Origin: Pseudomonas sp. FP2335
GTDB lineage: Bacteria > Pseudomonadota > Gammaproteobacteria > Pseudomonadales > Pseudomonadaceae
Direction: 5' to 3'
DNA: 64,000 nt
Assembly: GCF_030687535.1 (NCBI RefSeq)
Contig: NZ_CP117437.1
Coordinates: 4,051,501-4,115,500, forward strand
Each line of letters begins with the position of its first letter. Position 1 is the first letter of the stretch. Positions 1-9,541 of this stretch are shown one piece after another. The notes under the pieces were generated by a model. That model saw nothing but the letters and a program-made list of their open reading frames with translations. It was not told the origin of the DNA and did no database searches. The position numbers and the translations under genes are program-made.

Positions 1-571
1 TGATGCCCTTGCCCTGCTCCACTCCACCGCTGACATCCACGGCGTACGGGCGCACCTGTTCGATAGCGGCCGCAACGTTCGCGGGATTGAGCCCGCCCGC
101 CAGGATGATCGGCTTGCTCAAGCCTTCGGGAATCAGTGACCAATCAAACGCTTCACCCGTACCGCCCGGCACGCCTTCGACATAGGTGTCCAGCAGAATC
201 CCGCGAGCGCCCGTGTAGATGGCGCAGGCCGCGGCGACATCGTCTCCGGCCTTGACCCGCAGCGCCTTGATATACGGACGCTGGTAGCTCTCACACTCGT
301 CGGGGCTTTCGTCGCCGTGGAATTGCAGCATGTCCAACGCAACGGCATCCAGGGTCTCATTGAGTTCGCAGCGGCTGGCGTTGACGAACAAGCCCACCGT
401 AGTCACGAACGGCGGTAACGCGGCGATGATCGCCCGCGCCTGCAATACATTAACCGCCCGCGGGCTCTTGGCATAAAACACGAAACCGATGGCGTCCGCG
501 CCCGCTTCGACTGCCGCCAGCGCGTCTTCTATGCGGGTAATCCCGCAAATCTTGCTGCGAACGGCTGGCAT
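1..571 (-). CDS. trpF: Phosphoribosylanthranilate isomerase, partial (3' end outside window)
   Basis: Converts N-(5-phosphoribosyl)anthranilate to the 1-deoxyribulose form in tryptophan biosynthesis, in the cytoplasm. The N-terminus carries the family signature KICGITR at residues 7-13, with the catalytic-type Cys in it. Further conserved TIM-barrel segments are [16 protein letters not shown] and the phosphate-binding region ILAGGLNP near the cut end. About 190 of the roughly 206 expected residues are present; the C-terminus runs off the left edge. The ATG at 571 is followed directly by the conserved core. It lies downstream of truA on the same strand with a gap of about 65 bases, the usual Pseudomonas order. 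Confidence 0.95.
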   Translation of the reverse strand, partial: MPAVRSKICGITRIEDALAAVEAGADAIGFVFYAKSPRAVNVLQARAIIAALPPFVTTVGLFVNASRCELNETLDAVALDMLQFHGDESPDECESYQRPYIKALRVKAGDDVAAACAIYTGARGILLDTYVEGVPGGTGEAFDWSLIPEGLSKPIILAGGLNPANVAAAIEQVRPYAVDVSGGVEQGKGI

Positions 572-635
572 GTCGTGGAAACCTCAGGGGTTGGGCCGAG
601 AAAGTCCCGGATGGTAACAAATGCTTTTCCGGGCG

Positions 636-1460
636 TCAGCCGCCAAGTTCGCTGAAACCTGTGAGGAAGTGTGGCCCGATAAAACGTTCCGGCAATTCGA
701 ACTCGTCGCGGTACTCCACATCCACCAGGTACAACCCGAACGGATGCGCCGTCACCCCGCCGGTACGGCGGATGCGGCTTTCCAGCACTTCCCTGGCCCA
801 TTCCACAGGGCGCTCGCCCGTGCCGATGGTCATCAGCACGCCAGCAATGTTGCGCACCATATGGTGCAGGAACGCACCGGCACGAATATCCAGCACGATC
901 ATCTTGCCGTGGCGCGTGACCCGCAGGTGGTGGACTTCCTTGATCGGCGACTTGGCCTGGCACTGGCCCGCCCGGAACGCGCTGAAATCATGTACACCGA
1001 CCAGGTGCTGCGCGGCCTCGGCCATGCGCTCGGCGTCCAGCGGGCGGTGGTTCCAGGTGATTTCTTCGTTGAGATGAGCCGGGCGGATCTGGTCGTTGTA
1101 GATCACATAACGATAGCGCCGGGCAATGGCCTTGAAGCGCGCATGAAAGTGCGCAGGCATGACCTTGGCCCAACTGACACTGACGTCATGGGGCAAATTG
1201 ATATTGGCGCCCATCACCCACGCCTTCATCGTGCGCTCGGCCTGGGTGTCGAAGTGCACCACCTGGCCGCAGGCATGCACGCCAGCATCGGTACGCCCGG
1301 CGCACATCAGCGACACCGGCGAGTCAGCGACTTTAGACAGGGCCTTTTCCAGGGTTTCCTGCACCGTCGGCACACCCGACGCCTGGCGCTGCCAGCCGCG
1401 ATAGCGCGAGCCTTTGTATTCCACGCCCAGGGCGATGCGGTAAAAGCCTGCGGCCGCCAT
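636..1460 (-). CDS. truA: tRNA pseudouridine(38-40) synthase TruA
   Basis: Isomerises uridines 38-40 in the anticodon stem-loop of many tRNAs. The catalytic Asp sits in GRTDAGVHACGQVVHF, and the N-terminal block RIALGVEYKGSRYRGWQ is typical. I chose the ATG at 1460 (MAAAGFYRIALG) because homologues start close to this block. The frame stays open upstream to a TTG at 1517, so a 293-residue form is possible, but it has no clear ribosome site. With the ATG the protein is 274 residues, normal for the family. It lies between fimV and trpF; a REPIN separates it from fimV. Confidence 0.93.
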   Translation of the reverse strand: MAAAGFYRIALGVEYKGSRYRGWQRQASGVPTVQETLEKALSKVADSPVSLMCAGRTDAGVHACGQVVHFDTQAERTMKAWVMGANINLPHDVSVSWAKVMPAHFHARFKAIARRYRYVIYNDQIRPAHLNEEITWNHRPLDAERMAEAAQHLVGVHDFSAFRAGQCQAKSPIKEVHHLRVTRHGKMIVLDIRAGAFLHHMVRNIAGVLMTIGTGERPVEWAREVLESRIRRTGGVTAHPFGLYLVDVEYRDEFELPERFIGPHFLTGFSELGG

Positions 1461-1548
1461 TTCGGCGGCCGCGTTATCTATATTTGCCAAGAACTGAGAG
1501 CCTGATGAGTTACGCAAAGGCGGCCATTATAAAGATGACCGCCCAAAT

Positions 1549-1636
1549 GTGGGAGCGGGCTTGCTCGCGAAGGCAGTCACTCAGTCACGACATCATTGAC
1601 TGACACTACGCCTTCGCGGGCAAGCCCGCTCCCACA
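1549..1636. repeat. REPIN (class I REP pair)
   Basis: Two REP sequences in head-to-head orientation with the core GTGGGAGCGGGCTTGCTCGC at the left and its complement at the right, separated by about 30 unrelated bases. It fills the gap between truA and fimV. This is the common REP class of P. fluorescens-type genomes; four more copies occur in this window. Confidence 0.9.
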
Positions 1637-1654
1637 GTGGATTTTCGTTGCCCT

Positions 1655-4240
1655 TCAAATGCGGCCGAGCATTTCCTTGGCCTCGCCGCGCTGAGACTCG
1701 TCACCTTCGGTCAGCACTTCGGACAGGATGTCCCGCGCGCCATCAGCATCACCCATGTCGATGTACGCCTGGGCCAAGTCCAGCTTGGTCGCTACTTCAT
1801 CGGTTCCAGACAGGAAGTCGAATTCCGGCTCATCACCACCCAGCGCCGCATCTTCAGCGGTGAAGGATGGCTCGATAGGCGGATGCTCCAGGCTCTGGGA
1901 CAGACGATCCAGCTCAGCGTTGACGTCATCCAGCTCGGACGCAAAGGCATCAGGCTTGGCTGGCGCCTCAGGCTCGTCGGCCAGGGACAGGTCGAAGTCT
2001 TCCGGCAGGTCAAAATCGTCCAACGCAGCGGGCGTCAGGGTTGGCGGCTCGACGGCAGGCACATCCTGCATCTGCTCTTCGAGGCCAGACAGGAAGTCGT
2101 CATCGGCCTGCGCCGAAGCCGGCTCATCGAGTTGCAGGTCCAAATCAAAGTCGGACAGGTCGTCCGGGCTGGCCTTGGCTTCGGTCTGCTGTTGCAGCAC
2201 CGACTCAAAACTCAACTCATCGTCCAGACTGGCAGGCGAAGCGGCTTCCAATTCATCCAGGCTCAGGTCGAAATCAGTCTCGAAGGCCTCAGGTTCTGGC
2301 GCCGGTGCCGGTGCCACCGGCTTGTCTTCCAGCAGGTCCTTGACGTATTGAGCGTCCAGGGCGGCGGCGGCCACTGCGGCGCTGACACCCGCCGCGAGCA
2401 CGGCCATGGCCGGGAAGCGCGACTTGAGCTGCTCGACCTGGGCATGGTTCTCACCGTTGGCTACCAGCTGGCGCTCCTGGGTGACAAAGCCGTCCTTGTC
2501 GTTTTGCAGGCCATAGACCTCCATCAGCTTCAAGCGCAAATCGCTGCGCTTGGGTTCGTGCTTGATCGCTTGCTCCAATACGTCGGCGGCCTGGTTCAGA
2601 TGGCCGCGGTCGACAAGGGATTGGGCCTGGGCCAGCGCATCGTTGGCGTTGACCGGGGCAACGGCCACTGCCAGCGGCGAGAGCACCGAGGCGACGGTTG
2701 GCACGACTGTCTGCTCGACCACAGGGGCAGACACAGGCGCCGGAGCGGCTGACAGCTTGACGTTCGGCGGCGGGACTTCCAGACCCTCGAAGCTGTCCGG
2801 TGGCAGATCCTGGTCAATATCGGAGGTGAATACCGGTTCTTCGGCCAGGGCACGGGCCATGCGCAGGTGCTTTTCCTCTTCGCGACGGGCATTGCGATGG
2901 CGCGCCCACAGCAGCAGGAGCAACAACACCACCAGGCCCGCCGTGCCACCGATCACACCCAGCACCACCGGATTGGTCAGCAGGTCGTTGAATTTGTCAT
3001 CCGCGCTGGCAGGTGCCGCTTCAGGCTTGATCGGCTCAGGCGCAGGCGCCGCCGGGACAGGCGCAGGAACAGGCGCCGCTACCGGAGCAGCAGGCGTCGC
3101 CGCGGCCGGCTCGCCAGCCAATTGTGCAGAGATGGGTGCCGTTGCAGCTGCCGCTGCGGGATCACCTTTTTCAGCCTGCAAACGCGCCAACTGGTCATTT
3201 TTCAGTTGAATCAGCTTTTGCAGCTTGTCCAACTGGCTTTGCAGGTCCGCCGCACGGCTTTTCAGCTCGGCGTTGTCGCGACGGGTGGTGTCCAGCTCTT
3301 CCTGGGTCATCGCCAGCTTGTCGCTCAGGGCGCGGCCGTCAGCGGCCTTGCCTTTTGCGCCCTTCTTGGCGGACTCGGCCGAGACCAGGCTCAGGTTGTC
3401 CTTGGTCGTGGTGCTCGACGGCGCATTGCCCGCCTGGGTGCGCTTGGTGGCATCCAGTTGCTGCTTGCCCGCGACTTGATTGGTCGCCGAGCGACGGCCC
3501 TGGCGCCAGGCAGCGTTTTGCGCGGTGACTTCGGCAATCGCCTGTGGCTGTGGCAGTGCGGTGCTTTGTACGGTATCCGGCAGGCGCAGGACCTGGCCGG
3601 TCTTCAAGCGGTTGATGTTGCCATCGATAAAGGCGCCAGGGTTAAGTGCCTGGATCGCCAGCATGGTCTGTTGGACCGAGCCGCCGTTGCGGTTCTTCGC
3701 GGCAATTTCCCACAAGGTGTCGCGAGAAGTCGTGGTGTGCTGGTTCGGCTTGCTTACAACAGGGGCGGCAGGTGCAGCGGGCGCGGCACTCGCCGGCGCC
3801 GACAAGCGCGGCGCTGGGACGGCAGCTGCCGGTTGTTCAAATTTGGCGGGATCAAGCAGCACGCTGTAGTCGCGCATCAGGCGACCATTGGGCCACTGCA
3901 CCTGCAACAGGAAACGTACGTAGGATTCCGGCAGCGGCTTGCTGGAGGTGACGCGCACCACGCTGCGGCCACTGGGGTTGATCACGGGAGTAAACGTCAG
4001 GTCATTGAGGAACGCCTGGCGATCCACGCCCGCATCCACAAACGCCTGGGAGGAAGCCAGGCTCGGCGTGATCTCGGACGCCGTGAGGCCGCCGACATCA
4101 AGCAATTCGATTTCCACCGACAAGGGCTGGTTCAACTTCGACTTGAGGGTCATCTCCCCAAGTTGCAGCGCCTGCGCCATACCGGAGGACAGCGCCGAGG
4201 CGGCCGCTATTGCTAACACCAGTTTGCGAACTTGAACCAT
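1655..4240 (-). CDS. fimV: FimV-like polar peptidoglycan-binding inner-membrane protein
   Basis: A polar hub protein that in Pseudomonas supports type IV pilus assembly and cAMP signalling. The order is: signal sequence (MVQVRKLVLAIAAASALSSG), the FimV N-terminal domain (LQLGEMTLKSKLNQPL...), a LysM peptidoglycan-binding domain near residues 155-205 (DTLWEIAAKNRN ... GQVLRLPD), a coiled coil, an Ala/Pro-rich stretch, one TM segment (VVLGVIGGTAGLVVLLLLLLW), a very acidic cytoplasmic region, and the conserved FimV C-terminal motif (KLDLAQAYIDMGDADGARD). The ATG at 4240 gives 861 residues and places the signal peptide at the N-terminus. The acidic region has Asp/Glu/Ala repeats. Flanked by usg and truA as in other pseudomonads. 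Confidence 0.93.
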   Translation of the reverse strand: MVQVRKLVLAIAAASALSSGMAQALQLGEMTLKSKLNQPLSVEIELLDVGGLTASEITPSLASSQAFVDAGVDRQAFLNDLTFTPVINPSGRSVVRVTSSKPLPESYVRFLLQVQWPNGRLMRDYSVLLDPAKFEQPAAAVPAPRLSAPASAAPAAPAAPVVSKPNQHTTTSRDTLWEIAAKNRNGGSVQQTMLAIQALNPGAFIDGNINRLKTGQVLRLPDTVQSTALPQPQAIAEVTAQNAAWRQGRRSATNQVAGKQQLDATKRTQAGNAPSSTTTKDNLSLVSAESAKKGAKGKAADGRALSDKLAMTQEELDTTRRDNAELKSRAADLQSQLDKLQKLIQLKNDQLARLQAEKGDPAAAAATAPISAQLAGEPAAATPAAPVAAPVPAPVPAAPAPEPIKPEAAPASADDKFNDLLTNPVVLGVIGGTAGLVVLLLLLLWARHRNARREEEKHLRMARALAEEPVFTSDIDQDLPPDSFEGLEVPPPNVKLSAAPAPVSAPVVEQTVVPTVASVLSPLAVAVAPVNANDALAQAQSLVDRGHLNQAADVLEQAIKHEPKRSDLRLKLMEVYGLQNDKDGFVTQERQLVANGENHAQVEQLKSRFPAMAVLAAGVSAAVAAAALDAQYVKDLLEDKPVAPAPAPEPEAFETDFDLSLDELEAASPASLDDELSFESVLQQQTEAKASPDDLSDFDLDLQLDEPASAQADDDFLSGLEEQMQDVPAVEPPTLTPAALDDFDLPEDFDLSLADEPEAPAKPDAFASELDDVNAELDRLSQSLEHPPIEPSFTAEDAALGGDEPEFDFLSGTDEVATKLDLAQAYIDMGDADGARDILSEVLTEGDESQRGEAKEMLGRI

Positions 4241-4402
4241 AGCCTCATCCTTTGTTTGAACACTCCCCGGCCTGCGAGAAGGTTGGTAACCGCTGCCATT
4301 AGGCATGGCGAGCCGATAGGTCACCGACGCGCAACTTTTCCAGCTTGGGGCCAAGCATAGCGCCTGGTTAGAATCAATCTACAAATTGCCGCCAAGTATC
4401 TT

Positions 4403-5413
4403 TTACGCAAGGTCTTTTATCAACAACTGTGCCAGCTGTACGGCGTTCAGTGCCGCGCCTTTGCGTACGTTATCTGACGTCAGCCACAGATTTAGTTCCG
4501 ACGGATCATCCACACCTGCGCGAACCCGTCCGACATACACCACGTCTTGCCCGACTGCATCGCCAACAGCGGTTGGGTAATTACCCTCCTCCACCAGCTC
4601 TACACCCGGCGCTGCGTCGAGTGCGCGGTTGACGGCGGCAAGGTCGACCGCGGCACCCAGCTGCAATGACACTGTCAGGCTATCGCCAAAAAACACCGGG
4701 GCTTGAACGCAAGTTGCGGAAATCTTTAGTAAAGGAGTTTCCAGCACCGCGCGCAGTTCGTGTACGAGACGCTTCTCAAGGGCTGTATGACCTTGGGCAT
4801 CTGGCGTACCGACTTGTGCCAACAGGTTGAAGGCCATTTGCCGATCAAAGAACTTCGGCTCCAGCGGGCGCACGTTCAGCAGTTCAGCGGTTTGCCGCGC
4901 CAGCTCGCTGACGGCTTCGCGCCCCTGGGCAGACACGGCCAGGCTGGCGGTGACGCTCACGCGTTGGATGTCCAGCAAGCCACGCAATGGCGCCAGGACC
5001 ACCGCCAGGTTGGTTGCGGACGGGCTCGGGCTGGCGAGCTGGAAGGGTTTTTTCAGGCCCTTGAGAACCTGCGCATTCGCCTCCGGTACCACCGGCGGCG
5101 CCTGTTCGGCAGGCAAGGCACCCGACAGGTCGATCACCGCACACCCGGCCGCCGTGGCGCGCGGGGCGAAACTCAGGGTGACGGCCGGCCCGGCTGCAAA
5201 GAACGCCAGCTGCGCCTTGCTGAAGTCAAACTCGTCGACTTCCTTGACCCGCACGTTCTTGCCGCGAAACGGCACCGATGCCCCCGCCGAGTTGCTGCCA
5301 GCCAGCAGATACAGGGTACCCACCGGGAAATCCAGTTCTTCGAGGATCTGCACCAGGGTTTCACCCACGGTGCCGGTGGCGCCGATCACGGCGATTTCAA
5401 AGGTCTGGGTCAT
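4403..5413 (-). CDS. usg: Usg-like aspartate-semialdehyde dehydrogenase paralogue, catalytic Cys missing
   Basis: A homologue of aspartate-semialdehyde dehydrogenase with an N-terminal NAD(P)-binding Rossmann motif (IAVIGATGTVGETL). At the place where active enzymes have the nucleophilic Cys of a GGNCT/PNC motif, this protein reads PSPSATNL, so the cysteine is absent. This is the known state of the Usg-1 group and suggests it is not a working dehydrogenase; its role is unknown. The ATG at 5413 (MTQTFEIAVIG) was chosen over an upstream in-frame codon because the Rossmann strand starts here. It lies between asd and fimV on the same strand, separated from asd by a REPIN and a terminator. Confidence 0.88.
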   Translation of the reverse strand: MTQTFEIAVIGATGTVGETLVQILEELDFPVGTLYLLAGSNSAGASVPFRGKNVRVKEVDEFDFSKAQLAFFAAGPAVTLSFAPRATAAGCAVIDLSGALPAEQAPPVVPEANAQVLKGLKKPFQLASPSPSATNLAVVLAPLRGLLDIQRVSVTASLAVSAQGREAVSELARQTAELLNVRPLEPKFFDRQMAFNLLAQVGTPDAQGHTALEKRLVHELRAVLETPLLKISATCVQAPVFFGDSLTVSLQLGAAVDLAAVNRALDAAPGVELVEEGNYPTAVGDAVGQDVVYVGRVRAGVDDPSELNLWLTSDNVRKGAALNAVQLAQLLIKDLA

Positions 5414-5503
5414 GGGGGCTGCCTCGGGCATTGCGGGGGGAGCGGCACTTTACCGGGTGGTTGGGGGTGAGGCAATTGGACCGGGTCTTGGGGTGTCGCT
5501 GAT

Positions 5504-5598
5504 GGCCTCTTCGCGAGCAAGCCCGCTCCCACATTCGACCGAGTTTCTCCAATTGAAATGCAATCAAATGTGGGAGCGGGCTTGCTCGCGAAGAGGCC
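5504..5598. repeat. REPIN (class I REP pair)
   Basis: Inverted pair: CTCTTCGCGAGCAAGCCCGC at the left end and its complement at the right end, with a non-conserved middle. The arms match over about 30 bases. It lies between usg and asd. Confidence 0.9.
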
Positions 5599-5610
5599 CG
5601 AAAGCACAAC

Positions 5611-5644
5611 AAAAAACCCGCGCCTGTCACCAGAACGCGGGTTT
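5611..5644 (-). terminator. Terminator after asd
   Basis: On the minus strand AACCCGCG pairs with CGCGGGTT and is followed by a run of T. It lies 18 bases after the asd stop codon, so asd transcription probably ends before usg. Confidence 0.8.
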
Positions 5645-5662
5645 CCTGATTGCCTCAAGCGA

Positions 5663-6775
5663 TCAACGCTCCAGCAAGATCCGCAGCATGCGACGCAGCG
5701 GTTCAGCCGCGCCCCACAACAGTTGGTCGCCAACCGTGAACGCGCCCAGGAACTGGCTGCCCATGTTCAGCTTGCGCAGACGGCCCACGGGTACATTCAG
5801 GGTACCGGTGACCTTCGTCGGACTCAGCTCCTGCATGCTGATGTCGCGGTTGTTCGGCACCAGCTTGACCCATGGGTTGTGCGAGCTGATCAACGCTTCG
5901 ATATCAGCGATCGGCACGTCTTTGTTCAGCTTGATGGTCAGCGCCTGGCTGTGGCAGCGCATCGCGCCGATACGCACGCAGATGCCATCCACCGGGATCG
6001 GGCTCTTGAAGCGACCGAGGATCTTGTTGGTCTCGGCCTGGGCCTTCCACTCTTCGCGGCTCTGGCCGTTCGGCAGTTCCTTGTCGATCCACGGGATCAA
6101 GCTACCGGCCAACGGCACGCCGAAGTTCTCGGTCGGGTACGCATCGCTGCGCATGGCTTCAGCCACACGACGGTCGATGTCGAGGATCGCGCTGGCCGGG
6201 TCGGCCAGTTGATCGGCGACAGCCGCGTGGGTCGCGCCCATCTGCTTGATCAGCTCACGCATATTCTGCGCACCGGCACCGGAGGCCGCCTGATAGGTCA
6301 TGGCGCTCATCCACTCGACCAGGCCGGCTTCGAACAAGCCACCCAGGCCCATCAGCATCAGGCTGACGGTGCAGTTGCCGCCGACGTAGTTCTTGGTGCC
6401 CGCATCCAGCTGCTGGTCGATGACCTTGCGGTTCACCGGGTCCAGGATGATCACGGCGTCGTCCTGCATACGCAGGCTCGATGCAGCATCGATCCAGTAA
6501 CCCTGCCAGCCGGCTTCACGCAGCTTGGGGAAGACTTCACTGGTGTAGTCGCCACCCTGACAGGTCACAATCACGTCGAGGGTCTTCAGCTCTTCAATGC
6601 TGTAGGCGTCCTTGAGCGGGGCAATATCCTTGCCCACGGACGGGCCTTGGCCACCAACGTTCGAAGTGGTGAAAAACACCGGCTCAATAAGATCGAAATC
6701 CTGCTCTTCCAGCATCCGCTGCATGAGCACGGAACCGACCATACCGCGCCAACCGATCAGACCTACACGTTTCAT
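5663..6775 (-). CDS. asd: Aspartate-semialdehyde dehydrogenase
   Basis: Reduces aspartyl phosphate to aspartate semialdehyde, the branch point to lysine/diaminopimelate, methionine and threonine. It has the Rossmann motif [17 protein letters not shown] at the N-terminus and the nucleophile Cys135 in GGNCTVS, the same numbering as the E. coli enzyme. Substrate-binding [13 protein letters not shown] is also present. At 370 residues it has normal length. The start at 6775 is immediate to the Rossmann strand. It follows leuB on the same strand, but a strong terminator lies between them, so it is probably transcribed separately. Confidence 0.97.
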   Translation of the reverse strand: MKRVGLIGWRGMVGSVLMQRMLEEQDFDLIEPVFFTTSNVGGQGPSVGKDIAPLKDAYSIEELKTLDVIVTCQGGDYTSEVFPKLREAGWQGYWIDAASSLRMQDDAVIILDPVNRKVIDQQLDAGTKNYVGGNCTVSLMLMGLGGLFEAGLVEWMSAMTYQAASGAGAQNMRELIKQMGATHAAVADQLADPASAILDIDRRVAEAMRSDAYPTENFGVPLAGSLIPWIDKELPNGQSREEWKAQAETNKILGRFKSPIPVDGICVRIGAMRCHSQALTIKLNKDVPIADIEALISSHNPWVKLVPNNRDISMQELSPTKVTGTLNVPVGRLRKLNMGSQFLGAFTVGDQLLWGAAEPLRRMLRILLER

Positions 6776-6799
6776 CGCAACTACACCTTGTTAAAAAGT

Positions 6800-6833
6800 G
6801 GGCCGCCTTGCAGCAACAACTGCAAGCGGGCCC
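6800..6833 (-). terminator. Terminator after leuB
   Basis: The minus strand reads GGGCCCGCTTGCAG, a six-base loop, then CTGCAAGGCGGCCC and a T run. The stem has about 13 pairs. It begins only six bases after the leuB stop. Confidence 0.85.
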
Positions 6834-6839
6834 GAGAGA

Positions 6840-7922
6840 TTACAGATTCCGCAGCGCGGCGACTACTGCGTCGCCCATTTCTTGCGTCCCAACCTTGGTG
6901 CAACCCTGCGACCAGATGTCGCCGGTGCGCAAACCCTGATCCAGCACCAGGCTCACGGCCTTCTCGATGGCATCCGCCGCTTCGCTCAGGTTGAAGCTGT
7001 AACGCAGCATCATCGACACCGACAAGATAGTCGCCAGCGGGTTGGCAATGCCCTGGCCCGCGATGTCCGGCGCCGAGCCGTGGCAAGGCTCGTACATGCC
7101 CTTGTTGTTGGTGTCCAGGGACGCCGACGGCAGCATGCCGATGGAGCCGGTGAGCATCGACGCCTGGTCGGACAGGATGTCGCCGAACAGGTTGTCGGTA
7201 ACGATCACGTCGAACTGCTTGGGCGCACGCACCAACTGCATGGCGGCGTTATCGACGTACATGTGGCTCAGCTCGACATCCGGGTAGTCCTTGGCCACTT
7301 CTTCGACGATTTCGCGCCACAGTTGGCTGGAGGCCAGCACGTTGGCCTTGTCGACCGAGCAGACTTTCTTGCCACGCACACGGGCCATGTCGAAACCGAC
7401 ACGGGCGATACGGCGGATTTCGCTCTCGCTGTACGGCAGGGTGTCGTAGGCCTGGCGTTCGCCGTTTTCCAGCTCGCGCACGCCACGTGGCGAGCCGAAG
7501 TAGATACCGCCGGTCAGCTCACGCACGATGAGGATGTCCAGGCCCGCGACCACTTCCGGCTTGAGGCTCGACGCGTCAGCCAGCTGCGGGTAGAGGATCG
7601 CCGGGCGCAGGTTGCCGAACAGGCCCAGTTGCGCACGGATTTTCAGCAAGCCGCGCTCAGGGCGGATGTCACGTTCGATCTTGTCCCACTTCGGGCCACC
7701 CACGGCGCCGAGCAGCACGGCGTCGGCCGCGCGGGCGCGGTCCAGGGTTTCGTCGGCCAGTGGCACGCCATGCTTGTCGATGGCGGCGCCGCCGATCACG
7801 TCGTGGCTCAGTTCAAAGCCCAGGCTGTACTTGCTGTTGGCGAGCTCCAGCACCTTGACCGCTTCGGCCATGATTTCCGGACCAATACCGTCGCCAGGGA
7901 GAATCAGAATCTGCTTGCTCAT
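6840..7922 (-). CDS. leuB: 3-Isopropylmalate dehydrogenase
   Basis: Oxidatively decarboxylates 3-isopropylmalate in leucine biosynthesis. The N-terminal [20 protein letters not shown], the [10 protein letters not shown] segment with the substrate-binding Arg, and the metal/cofactor segment [18 protein letters not shown] are all intact. 360 residues is the family length. It is the last leu gene of the unit leuC-leuD-methyltransferase-leuB, 53 bases after the methyltransferase gene. It is followed by its own terminator. Confidence 0.97.
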   Translation of the reverse strand: MSKQILILPGDGIGPEIMAEAVKVLELANSKYSLGFELSHDVIGGAAIDKHGVPLADETLDRARAADAVLLGAVGGPKWDKIERDIRPERGLLKIRAQLGLFGNLRPAILYPQLADASSLKPEVVAGLDILIVRELTGGIYFGSPRGVRELENGERQAYDTLPYSESEIRRIARVGFDMARVRGKKVCSVDKANVLASSQLWREIVEEVAKDYPDVELSHMYVDNAAMQLVRAPKQFDVIVTDNLFGDILSDQASMLTGSIGMLPSASLDTNNKGMYEPCHGSAPDIAGQGIANPLATILSVSMMLRYSFNLSEAADAIEKAVSLVLDQGLRTGDIWSQGCTKVGTQEMGDAVVAALRNL

Positions 7923-7975
7923 GGGTTCCTCATTTCATCAAGCGACCCGCCCGCGGGCAGGTCGGGAAAAATTGC

Positions 7976-8740
7976 TCAGCGCTCGGCAAACACCACCAGC
8001 ACGTCGGTGCTGAAGGTGCCGTCGGCTTGAATCTCGTAGTAATCGCGCACTTCCTGGCCCATCGCCCGTTGCAGCTCAAGGATGGCAGCGCGCAGCACCT
8101 CGGGCGTGCGCATGCGCTCGACCCACGAGGTGTATTCCAGGCGCAGGCGCTGGCGGCTGCTGTTACGCACATGCAGGCCGGACTCGCTGAGCTGCTGCAT
8201 CCATTCGGCGGCGGAGTAATCGCGTACGTGGCTGGTGTCGCGCAGCACTTCGACGGTTTGCAGGTAAGTGTCCAACAGCGGGCTGCCCGGTGACAAGACA
8301 TCGACAAACGCCACTACCCCGCCCGGCTTGAGCACCCGGCGCACTTCGCGCAGGGCCAGGCCGACGTCGCTCCAGTGGTGCGCCGAGTAGCGGCTGAACA
8401 CGAAGTCGAACTCGCCATCGGCGAACGGCAGGCGCTCGGCGGCGCCATGGACGGTGCGAATATTGTCCAGGCCCCGATCGTTTGCAGCGCCCGCGACGAC
8501 ATCGAGCATCTGCTGGGAAAGGTCGTAGGCCACCACCTCTTTAACCAGAGGGGCGACGTGAAAGCTCACATGACCGGCACCGCAGCCCAGATCCAGCAGT
8601 CGTGCAGCGCCCTGCCCGGCCAGTTCGGCCTGGAGCAGCGCGAATTCGGTGCCCTGGGCGTGCACGGCACTGCTCAGGTAGGCCGAGGCTTGTTCGCCGA
8701 ATTGTTTTTGCACGACTTGGGTGTGGGCGGTGCTGGTCAT
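7976..8740 (-). CDS. Class I SAM-dependent methyltransferase in the leu cluster
   Basis: A Rossmann-fold methyltransferase of the UbiE/COQ5-like group. Motif I is LLDLGCGAGHVSFH near residues 48-61, followed by VVAYDLSQQML (motif II, acidic residue for the SAM ribose) and the post-motif LPFADGEFDFVFSRYSAHHW. The C-terminal part ends in a region (RDYYEIQADGTFSTDVLVVFAER) shared with homologues at this locus. 254 residues. The substrate is unknown. Its position between leuD and leuB is conserved in Pseudomonas, but nothing in the sequence links it to leucine synthesis; a REPIN separates it from leuD. Confidence 0.88.
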   Translation of the reverse strand: MTSTAHTQVVQKQFGEQASAYLSSAVHAQGTEFALLQAELAGQGAARLLDLGCGAGHVSFHVAPLVKEVVAYDLSQQMLDVVAGAANDRGLDNIRTVHGAAERLPFADGEFDFVFSRYSAHHWSDVGLALREVRRVLKPGGVVAFVDVLSPGSPLLDTYLQTVEVLRDTSHVRDYSAAEWMQQLSESGLHVRNSSRQRLRLEYTSWVERMRTPEVLRAAILELQRAMGQEVRDYYEIQADGTFSTDVLVVFAER

Positions 8741-8777
8741 GAGGGTTTCCTTGGGACTTATGGTGTTTGTGCTGCCG

Positions 8778-8868
8778 TCTTCGCGAGCAAGCCCGATCCC
8801 ACATTTGGCCGCATTTCAACTGAAGGAACTCGGTCGAATGTGGGAGCGGGCTTGCTCGCGAAAGGGCC
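8778..8868. repeat. REPIN (class I REP pair)
   Basis: Left arm TCTTCGCGAGCAAGCCCG with one mismatch to the class core (GATCCC for GCTCCC); right arm TGTGGGAGCGGGCTTGCTCG. It lies between leuD and the methyltransferase gene inside the leucine cluster. Confidence 0.88.
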
Positions 8869-8886
8869 AGTCCTGCTTACATCAAA

Positions 8887-9531
8887 TCAGGCATCGCGAA
8901 ACAACCAAGGCTGGCTGGCCCGGTGCTTGGCTTCAAAGGCGGCAATTGCATCGCCGTCCTGCAAGGTCAGGCCAATATCGTCCAGGCCGTTGATCAGGCA
9001 GTGCTTGCGGAACGCATCGACCTCAAAGTGATACACCTTGCCATCCGGACGGGTCACGGTTTGCGCGGCCAGGTCGACGGTCAGCTGGTAGCCCTCTTCG
9101 GCTTCCACCTGCTTGAACAACTCGTCGACTTCTGCGTCGCTCAAGATGATCGGCAGCAAGCCGTTCTTGAAGCTGTTGTTGAAGAAGATGTCGGCATAGC
9201 TCGGCGCAATGATGCTGCGAAAGCCATATTCTTCCAGGGCCCACGGCGCGTGTTCACGGCTGGAGCCGCAACCGAAGTTCTCGCGGGCGAGCAACACGCT
9301 GGCCCCCTGGTAACGTTCGGCGTTGAGTACGAAGTCCTTGTTCAGCGGGCGCTTGGAGTTGTCCTGGTAGGCGTAGCCCACGTCCAGGTAGCGCCACTCG
9401 TCGAACAGGTTCGGGCCGAAACCGGTGCGCTTGATCGACTTCAAGAACTGTTTGGGGATGATCTGGTCGGTGTCGACGTTGGCGCGATCCAAAGGGGCGA
9501 CAAGGCCGGTGTGTTGGGTAAAAGCACGCAT
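8887..9531 (-). CDS. leuD: 3-Isopropylmalate dehydratase small subunit
   Basis: The swivelling small subunit that pairs with LeuC to isomerise 2- to 3-isopropylmalate. It has [14 protein letters not shown] near the N-terminus and the conserved [16 protein letters not shown] block, then the aconitase-swivel segment [23 protein letters not shown]. 214 residues, the usual size. The start is only 10 bases past the leuC stop, so the two subunits are co-transcribed. Confidence 0.97.
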   Translation of the reverse strand: MRAFTQHTGLVAPLDRANVDTDQIIPKQFLKSIKRTGFGPNLFDEWRYLDVGYAYQDNSKRPLNKDFVLNAERYQGASVLLARENFGCGSSREHAPWALEEYGFRSIIAPSYADIFFNNSFKNGLLPIILSDAEVDELFKQVEAEEGYQLTVDLAAQTVTRPDGKVYHFEVDAFRKHCLINGLDDIGLTLQDGDAIAAFEAKHRASQPWLFRDA

Positions 9532-9541
9532 CGGGTATTCC

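Noticed and set aside
1549..1636. The REPIN as a CRISPR repeat
   Set aside because: There are only two inverted units and no regular spacer array.
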